Assembly (NCBI GenBank): GCA_018340805.1
Contig: JACMZG010001908.1
Coordinates: forward strand, 40,236,984 to 40,300,983
DNA: 64,000 nt
Source of the DNA: Microvelia longipes
Taxonomy: Eukaryota; Arthropoda; Insecta; Hemiptera; Veliidae
Direction: 5' to 3'
Positions 57,035-64,000 of this stretch are shown here, piece after piece. A program made the translations under genes and the position numbers. The notes below the pieces were generated by a model. It worked only from the letters and a program-made list of their open reading frames with translations, made no database searches and was not told the origin of the DNA. Every line of letters begins with the position of its first letter. The first letter of the stretch is position 1.

Positions 57035-57620
57035 CATTTCCTTTGAAAATACAGAAAACAAAGATTTAAAAGTAGTGCTTGATTTTTGAGTAACTGCTTA
57101 AGTTATAAAGCAAAAACTGGAACATTAAAGAAAAAATGGATTATTAAGCATGCAAACACGCATTCCAAAGGAAATTTTCCCTGCATGTGGATCATCTTGC
57201 TAGAATTATTTTCTAGTTATAAACTTCTTTAATTTAAATAAAACGAAAAAAAATATCCTGCACACCAGGATCCAAACCCAGATAGGATACTTGGGTTTGA
57301 AAATTTTTTACTCAAAAGCCAGGGTGGCTTTGAGTACTTTGACCACTTTCTTTCAATGTATAGGCCAAAAAGACATCGGAAACGATTCCCTTTTAAAATA
57401 TATTGTTTATCAGCTGTATTTTAGGTTTTCCGGCAATTAACCTCCGTTTATTTGACTTATTGGTCGCTTTAAGTGGTCGCATCGGCTTCGGGCCGGTTTT
57501 ATTCGATTCAGTGCCCCCAAAAAACTTTAAATACAATTTTTGGTCACTCTGAGTGGTAGTATTGGTTTCCGGTCATATCGGACCGATTTCATTCGATTTA
57601 TCACCCTTTCAAAACACCGT
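57035..57620 (-). repeat. Family X copy, minus orientation
   Basis: TAGCGCATTTCCTTTGAAAA, AGTAGTGCTTGA, CATTCCAAAGGAAATTTTCC, AGAATTATTTTCTAGTTATA, CCAGGATCCAAACCCAG (B-box side), CGGGCCGGTTTTATTCGATT, TTTTTGGTCACTCTGAGTGG, CGATTTCATTCGATTTATCA. It is the diverged equivalent of the foldback arm plus X body. Confidence 0.75.
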
Positions 57621-57680
57621 TCGAATATTCAACCGACATGGCCTCTCTAGTAATAATATCTCTATGTTCATAGGTCTCTC
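57610..57680 (+). repeat. Family D 3' fragment
   Basis: ATATTCAACCGACATGGCCT then CTCTAGTAATAATATCTCTA, as at 41620-41650 and 43270-43310. Confidence 0.6.
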
Positions 57681-57699
57681 TAATACTTATAGGGCTTGT

Positions 57700-57995
57700 C
57701 TTAAGTGGGACAATTTGCAAATAACATAATTTAGTGTCATCACCAATAAGTGAAAAGGAGGTTTCTTTTACTACACAGAGGGCGTAAGATAATTCTTTAA
57801 AGCTAAATATATATTGTTTTATATGTGTAAACGTTATATTGTCCCGAAGGGGCCATAGCGAGCTTTACAGGCCTACGAAGCGGGCCTGTGAGGTAAGGTG
57901 ATGAAAATTCGAAAAATAAATAGCAAAATTCTATGGAACAAAAAAGAATTCGAAACAACAATGTGGTCGTGAAGTGGCCAAATGGCTCGTTGCAG
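57700..57995 (+). repeat. Family C copy
   Basis: TTGCAAATAACATAATTTAG, GGTTTCTTTTACTACACAG, CCCGAAGGGGCCATAGCGAG, GGCCTACGAAGCGGGCC, GATGAAAATTCGAAAAATAA, GAAACAACAATGTGGTCG. Confidence 0.75.
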
Positions 57996-59720
57996 CTAGG
58001 TGCCGAAAGTCAGTTTTCTAAAATTTACAATGTAATGAAATATTTGTCTTTTTAAGCCAAAAATAAGGATTTTTCGCACAATTTGTCCTTGTATTCGACA
58101 CCAAAAGTTAATTACACCAAAATTCTAATATTATTTAATTTTTTACAAATTTAAAAAGGTGGAGGAGACTTTTGGACAACCCAGTATATAATATATCTAG
58201 TAAGCATTTGAGCAGATGCGGCTCGTATGCCACTTTGTACTGTGCCTTAACAAAAGTAGACATAAAAGCTATGCACCTCTTTCTTCAGAAATATTTTAAA
58301 AATCATATAGACACTCAATTTTCAAGTTCTGGCAGATATTTGCCTTATTACTATCAATTACAGTGAGTGCGTTTCGCTGCTTTTTAGTGAGATAAGCTCT
58401 CAGACCTCATTAGTTTTAAAAGTCACTGGGTCGAGGCAGAGAATTCAAGTTTTTATTTTTATTTACGATAATCTCGAGATGGAATTTACTGCAGTCGTAA
58501 AAATAGATTTAAATAACTTTAATAAGGAAAAAAGTTTTTGAATTAAATATTTTTAAAAAGAAAACATTTTAACGATATTATATTAATGAGGTTATATTTA
58601 TGCACAATTTATTTTAAATATTTTTTTATTCGAGTAGATTTTCTTTCATAATATTTTTAAGAGTATTATCAGATTATGTAAGTAGGCGGTAAATGAGTTT
58701 ATTTTTAACTTTAATGCTGCTGAAATTTGTTTATTGACAAGCGAAGCGAGTCATGATTTTTTTTAAAGCAATGAATCGATTTACAGTCACATATAATATT
58801 TATGTTCCTATATTTTGTGGGGGCAACCAATAAAATAAAAACAAATAAAAAAATATATTTTACTGTCAAGTACTACACTTTACCAGAAAAAGTAGATTAT
58901 GTTACAAGACTGTCAAGGAGGTCTTTTTTTACCGTGGTATGTATATTTTTTGTCGAGCGAAGAGAGACAGTAAAAGGAGCCGAGGTTAAAAAAATCATCC
59001 CCAGTCGTGTAGCATATGCTATTTTTTTCGGGCGTAGCAATAGTGAACAACTATTAAGAAGAAAAAATAATATAATGTATAAAAATTTGCCGGTACTATT
59101 CTTTCAATCGCCTCGTTAGCCAAAAGTTTTTATTCTGGTGGCGTATTTTCAATATCTTATTATTATAATATAATAATATAATAACTCACATTCCGAAAAT
59201 AACAAAACTTTGGTAAAAAAGCGTTCTATTATTTATTTGATAAACTAAAAAAGTATTACAAGAACAAGGAAGCTAAGGTTATAACCTTATAGTATACTAC
59301 CAGCGTCACCTAGTGAACATTTGAGAAACTTCACCAGCGACAGTGAAAACTATTTTACTGTCGCCGACAGTAAAAAACTACGAAACTGTCACAGACGGTA
59401 AGAAACGAATTCCACATACTTTTTTGAGCATGCGAAGTGCCTAGTTTACAACAGACCGAAAAAAACATTTTTGTTTATTATACCAAGGTTTAGCCTAAAT
59501 TTATAATTATTTAAATAATTTAAAGAGAGAGGACCTAAATTGTTAATAGATTTTAATTCTACTTTAGGAGAAATAGTTTACCCTGTTGAGCAAAATTATT
59601 AGTATACAACATTAATGAATTATATTAATTAATTTATGTATGCTATTAATATGCATTAAAAATGTATTAATGTAAGATTTTTTCGATTGGAATTGTCCAT
59701 TATATTTTAAATTGACCTGA
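57996..59720. other. AT-rich DNA, no supported gene
   Basis: The plus frame 58802-59119 (105 codons) has no domain. Its 3' half holds GTCGAGCGAAGAGAGACAG, a GAGCGAAGCGAG-like motif, so it is likely repeat. ACAGTAAAA-type words recur at 58860, 58965 and 59345-59400. A short GAGCGAAGCGAGTCATG-like motif is near 58740. Confidence 0.35.
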
Positions 59721-59913
59721 GATCAGCAAGTTCGTTACTTTATCTTGTTTTTCATTCATAATGTTAATTGTGAAGTTACGCTAGGATCAGCAAGTTCGTT
59801 ACTTTATCTTGTTTTTCATTCATAATGTTTACTTTGTGACGTTACGCTAGGATCAGCAAGTTCGTTATTTTATCTTGTTTTTCATTTATGATGTTTACTT
59901 TGTGACGTTACGC
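59721..59913. repeat. 64-66-bp tandem repeat, three copies
   Basis: GATCAGCAAGTTCGTTACTT starts at 59721, 59785 and 59851, each followed by TATCTTGTTTTTCATTCATA and GTGACGTTACGC. The copies are nearly identical. Confidence 0.92.
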
Positions 59914-60046
59914 ACCTCTGCTTTTATCCCGCGAAAATTATATTTTATTTTACAAACTACAGCCATAATTTTTATAATTTACTTTGCTATATTGAAACCT
60001 GCAGAATGCGTCTTGGATGAGGATTAAGAAGTAAGTCTGAGCATGT

Positions 60047-60470
60047 AAAAAAAATCGGGTACAGGGTACTTTGGAACTTTTCTTCACCACATCAGATTCG
60101 CTACGCTCATTCATCCTACTTCGGACTCGCTTCGCTTGTCCTCAGAATAAACTAATCTTCAAATTTATACTGCAACACGTCTTCGGACTTGCTTCGCTCG
60201 TCCTCAGATAGTAATTGTATTAGTCGTCCTCCCTTGATGCTGATTAACTATTATGGTCCTACAAAAGCCATAAATATACGTTTTAACTCTAGCATAAATA
60301 CACTGGGAGACTAACACACACACACATAGACAGACAGCTATGTGAAAACCACTTAAGTGGGTTAAAAAACACTTGAAACGGATAATTCTTGCATACACAA
60401 AAATCTCAAATACAGAAATCTCTTTCTATATAACTACGTTAAAATCAATAAAAGTAAAAATATCAAGTCT
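60047..60470 (-). repeat. Family A copy with internal deletion
   Basis: Clean 3' end: AAAAAAAATCGGGTACAGGG, ACATCAGATTCGCTACGCTC, two CGGACTYGCTTCGCTYGTCC units spaced by TAAACTAATCTTC...GCAACACGTC. Then a jump (near 60230-60290) to TAGCATAAATACACTGGGAG, CACACACACATAGACAGACA, AAAACCACTTAAGTGGG. The C box and TGACGTCA core are missing. Confidence 0.85.
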
Positions 60471-61241
60471 GTACGACAAATAACTACGTAGCAATTTTAA
60501 CAGCCTTAAGTTTATGTCTAGAGCATTTATGCTTTAGATACATCGAACGCCTGGATACCAAAGTCACTGAATTCTTTATTTTATAAAAATTATAAAAGAA
60601 TAAATACAATAATTTAGTGAATATCTATAATAATTCATTCATTCATTAATTATAATAATTAATTAATAATAATAATTTAGTGAATAATACAATTACGTAT
60701 TAGTTAAGAATAGTTAATTTCCAAAAATTGTTTACAACATTGTATATTTTGTTTCTTCAAGGACATTATAATAATACGCTTAGAAAGCCTTTCAATTTTA
60801 AAACTGGTTGGTGAAAATAAGTTTTTAGTTATCATTTCAACTGAAGATCGTTGCTGGAAAATAGATAAGTTGTTTAAGTGTTTGTTAGATAAGTCTAAAG
60901 TTATAGATTTGCCTTAATTTGACTAAAAGGTTTCTACTGATGCCACTCAAAGTTGCCCCCTGTTCACCCAAAGTTGCCCCTTACTTTGCCTCCTCTCCTC
61001 CCACTGCTCTAAAACCTCACTAAACTTATCTACGAGTCGAAAATACTATCTTATAGATTCCACTTGAAAACTTTTACATTTTCAGTTAAAAATCTTTTAA
61101 AAGTAGTAAATTCAAATCGATCCAGGTTAACTATGAAGTCGATTTTTCATTACCTTCTTTAAACGTTTTTCTCCATAAACATTTATAAATAAGACGATAA
61201 GTATTATCTAGAATCCTCATGACTCATGTTAACTCATGAGA
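60471..61241. other. AT-rich DNA, nothing recognised
   Basis: AATAATTTAGTGAATA duplications lie near 60612-60690. The 60940-61015 stretch is GC-richer (CAAAGTTGCCCC twice). No gene. Confidence 0.4.
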
Positions 61242-61370
<129 letters not shown>

Positions 61371-61850
61371 TTTCTAGACATTTTCTTGTAAAAACTCTAT
61401 CTTCGAACGGATTAATATTTTTTAACCAACTTGGTACAAAATTCAACCTTCGGGAGGACACGAACCCTATTGAAAACCAGGTTTTTGTGACGTCATTAAC
61501 CCGGTTTGCTGAGTCAGCGAAAATTTTGAAAATCGGCAAAATTCAAGGTTAATTTTTTTTGCCGCAAAAAGGTCAATATTTATTTTTTGAGGCGCTGAAT
61601 CAAATGAAACCAGTCCGAAGTCGATACGACCACTCTAAGTGACCAAAAAGTCGAAAAAACCATTGTAAATTAACGAAAACTAAAATTTAGGTCAATAAAA
61701 AATAAATTTCGAGTAGGGTGTCGTTTTCTATGTATATTTGGGTGCTGAATCGAATGAAACCGGTCCGAAGTCAATACAACCACTTTAAGTTACAAAAAAG
61801 TCGAAAAAACCAAAAAAAAAATGATCGAAAACCAAAATTACGGTCGTTAT
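61371..61850 (+). repeat. Family X copy
   Basis: Close match to 5131-5620: TTTCTAGACATTTTCTTG, ACACGAACCCTATTGAAAAC, TGACGTCA at 61488, GCTGAGTCAGCGAAAATTTT, two blocks with TGAATCRAATGAAACC, ending in AAAATTACGGTCGTT. Confidence 0.9.
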
Positions 61851-62098
61851 TTATTTTAACATACACAAATATACATATAATAATACGCAAGTATTTATTT
61901 TTAGAGTGTAAAGTCAATCTATAATTAAATTAAAACATTACCTGCTTTATCGAAATAAATTAATTACATACATTTTATAATAAAAGGAAAAATCATATTA
62001 ATTACTTTTATAATTTTTTTAATAAAATAAATTTAAACATAAAGAAGATATTTAAATTTTAAAATTCATTTCATACTTTTAAAACTATTTTGATATAT
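61851..62098. other. AT-rich DNA, possible LINE 3' UTR
   Basis: No features of its own. It lies downstream of the RT fragment on the minus strand. Confidence 0.3.
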
Positions 62099-62615
62099 TT
62101 AATTTAAGTTGTAAAATTTATTTTCTAGCTGATATTCTTTAATGTACAATTTAAAATGATCAAATTCTAGTTTTTTTATGTTATTTGGCAGTAAGTTATA
62201 TAATTTAGTACGTTTATAATATCCCCCATTTTCATACAGTGAAGTTCTATGTTTTGGCACTCTGAGCAATAAAGTATTTCTGGTATCTCTCAGTTATTAC
62301 ATCAGCGAAATATTGTGAATGCTTTTTGACAAATAAAAGACATTTTAAAACAAAAATGCATGGTACCGTCAGTAATTTATACTTTTTAAACTTGCCTTTG
62401 CATGGATTTAAAAATTTCATTCGGTAAATGATCTTTATTAATCTCTTTTGGAGTAGAAATACTTGTTCTAAACCATAAGATGAGCCCCATATAACTATGC
62501 CATAAGTGATTTTACTGTAGATTAACCCATAGCAAGCTTGAATCAAATATTTTTCAGAAATTCTGCACTTTAATTTTCTAAATTAGTAAGTATTTTGCTA
62601 AAGTAGTTACATTAA
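62099..62615 (-). pseudogene. Non-LTR retrotransposon reverse transcriptase, C-terminal fragment
   Basis: The minus strand encodes the conserved tail that follows the RT fingers/palm in jockey/CR1/RTE-like LINEs. One frame has YLIQACYGLIYSKITYGIVI then WGSS...LLQKRLIKIIYR...YKLLTVPCIFVLKCLLF. A second frame has TRNTLLLRVPKHRTSLYENG, GYYKRTKLYNLLPNNIKKLE, FDHFKLYIKEYQLENKFYNL before a stop at 62099. A frameshift near 62250-62300 separates the frames. The catalytic YADD region is absent (5' truncated), so it is dead. Confidence 0.85.
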
Positions 62616-62638
62616 TAATTTAGCTGCATATCCTAAAA

Positions 62639-62659
62639 TTTCGAAGATAATCTTCGAAA
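62639..62659. repeat. Perfect 10-bp palindrome
   Basis: TTTCGAAGAT-A-ATCTTCGAAA at the left edge of family F. Confidence 0.8.
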
Positions 62660-62989
62660 CCCTTATACTTTCTGTCGAGCGTCTGTCTGTCCGATTTTTC
62701 ATCTCAGGAACTACAATAGCTAGGAAGTTGAAACTTGGTATACATGTGTAACTATTTTATCCAACAACAGGAAAAATATAGCCAACTATCTCACACGCGC
62801 ATCTGTCGATTTATAAGCGAATGCGCACATTTGCAAAAAAATAAATATTTTTTTGAAAAATCATGTGGTTGATACCCCACATGTATTATAGGTACCAATT
62901 GGTAGAACACAAATATGCATCGCTTTTTTCAAAATGGCGGCTATTACACCCGCCAAAAATATCGAAAACCCCCAAAAAATCACATAAAA
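62660..62989 (+). repeat. Family F head leading into the 82-bp array
   Basis: GAGCGTCTGTCTGTCCG, CATCTCAGGAACTACAATAG, AGGAAGTTGAAACTTGGTAT (shared with family A's AGTTGAAACTTGGTA module), TAAGCGAATGCGCACATTTG, AAAATGGCGGCTATTACACC. Only one copy is in the window. No coding frame. Confidence 0.45.
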
Positions 62990-64000
62990 GCGAGCGAAGT
63001 GAGCCCTAGAATATTATGTTATGTCTTTACTCTATGCTATAAAATTAGGTTCTGATAAACATATACAAAAAGGCGAGCGAAGCGAACCTATGAATTTCAT
63101 GCCTTGTTTTAAGTGTTTCTCTTAAAGTAGGTATTGACAAACAAGCACATAAAGGCAATCGAAACGAGCCCTTGAAATTTATTTTATGTTTTAAACTTTT
63201 CTCTAAAATTAGGTATCGACAAACAAACATATATAGGCGAGCGAAGCGAGCCCTAGATTGTTATGTAAAAGTTTGATTCTATACTTTAAAATTGGCTAGT
63301 ACCACACAAGCACCTAAAGGCGAGCGAAGCGAGCCCTAGAATTTTATGTTATGTCTTTACTCTATGCTATAAAATTAGGTTCTAATAAACATATACAAAA
63401 AGGCGAGCGAAGCGAGCCCACGAATTTTATGCCTTGTTTTAAATGTTTCTCTTAAAGTAGATATTGACAACTAAACACATAAAGGCGAGCGAAGCGAGCC
63501 CTAGTATTGTATGGTTATTTTTATTATATACTCTTAAGTAGGTACTGATATGAAAACACATAATGGCGAGCGAAGCGAGCCCTTGAATTTTATTTTACGT
63601 TTTAAATTTTTCTCTAAAATTAGGTAGCGACAAACAAACATATATAGGCCAGCGAAGCAAGCCCATAATACTTAATAAAAGTTTGAATTTATAGTTTAAA
63701 TTGGCTAGTAACAAGCAAGTTTATAATGGCGAGCCTCAACGTATATGTATAATGTTTTTTTTATTCCATACTTATAAGTAGGAACTGATAAGCAAACACA
63801 TAAAGGCGAGCGAAGCGAGCCCTAGAACTTTATGTTGTATTATAATTATTTTTCCTAAAATCAGTACTAACAGACACATATAGGCGAGCGAAATGAGCCC
63901 TAGTATATTTGGTAAACTTATATTTTTACCCTGCGAAATTTGCTTATAACAAACATACAAATGAAATGAGCACTTATATATTTTGTTATCTTTTCAGTGT
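62990..64000. repeat. About 82-bp tandem array, at least 13 units
   Basis: GGCGAGCGAAGCGAGCCCTA (or variants) near 62991, 63071, 63152, 63236, 63319, 63401, 63484, 63565, 63647, 63728, 63805, 63882 and 63961. The variable AT-rich spacers (TTTTATGTTATGTCTTTACT..., AAATTAGGT..., AACAAACATATA) fall into about two alternating subtypes. The array runs off the window end. The minus frames 63045-63230 and 63772-63960 are products of it. Confidence 0.93.

Noticed and set aside
58802..59119. 105-codon open frame
   Set aside because: No domain, and it includes a GAGCGAAGAGAG repeat-type motif.
62990..64000. Regularly spaced 20-bp repeat resembling a CRISPR array
   Set aside because: Spacers are themselves related repeats in a roughly 82-bp tandem unit, no cas genes are present, and the context is eukaryotic.

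Overview
The window looks like intergenic, repeat-dominated nuclear DNA of an animal, most likely an arthropod. By eye it is roughly 70% A+T. It carries a non-LTR retrotransposon fragment, a hAT-like fragment, foldback/MITE-type elements, many AT and ATT microsatellites and several satellites. I could not determine the species. No confident host protein-coding gene, complete tRNA or complete rRNA gene is visible. Nearly all open frames are short and fall in repeats or AT-rich DNA.

The main organising feature is one dispersed family, called family A here, with about 20 complete or partial copies in both orientations. A full copy is about 800 bp (27731-28545, 44530-45340, 52296-53072). It starts with a small terminal hairpin, has a TGACGTCA/TGACTCA core, and ends with a block that resembles the 3' two thirds of 5S rRNA, including the internal Pol III promoter boxes. 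After that block come two copies of a unit containing GAGCGAAGCGAG, then a T-run. Two satellites sit at this internal duplicated unit: a 61-bp array at 1001-1849 and a roughly 6.3-kb, 35-bp array at 32385-38655. A third array (82-bp unit, 62990-64000) repeats the same GAGCGAAGCGAG motif.

A second family (X, about 0.5-1 kb: 4926-5930, 29290-30086, 45545-46165, 47880-48300, 57035-57620, 61371-61850) shares the TGACGTCA core with A, contains about 150-bp internal repeats and is often joined to (AT)n or (AC)n tracts. Smaller families are C (GC-rich palindromic motifs), D and E.

A group of foldback elements (10319-10502, 13887-14152, 16839-16955, 23239-23532, 27500-27675, 40477-40700, 41061-41362) and a solitary copy at 53078-53104 share a structured motif, CTGANGA-T-stem-GAAA. 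The stem sequences differ between elements but still pair. This resembles a hammerhead ribozyme core and is the strongest candidate for an undescribed system here. A perfect 130-bp-arm hairpin (20341-20626) and a near-perfect 268-bp-arm foldback (5931-6589) look recent.

Layout: 0-7 kb, satellite-bearing A copy and X/foldback; 7-15 kb, mostly single-copy AT-rich DNA with A fragments, foldbacks and a SINE-like unit; 15-27 kb, AT-rich DNA with foldbacks and a GC island; 27-31 kb, A plus MITE plus X composite; 31-32.2 kb, the only promoter-like stretch; 32.4-38.7 kb, large satellite; 39-50 kb, dense repeats; 50-54 kb, quiet AT-rich DNA; 54-64 kb, repeats, RT fragment and terminal array.
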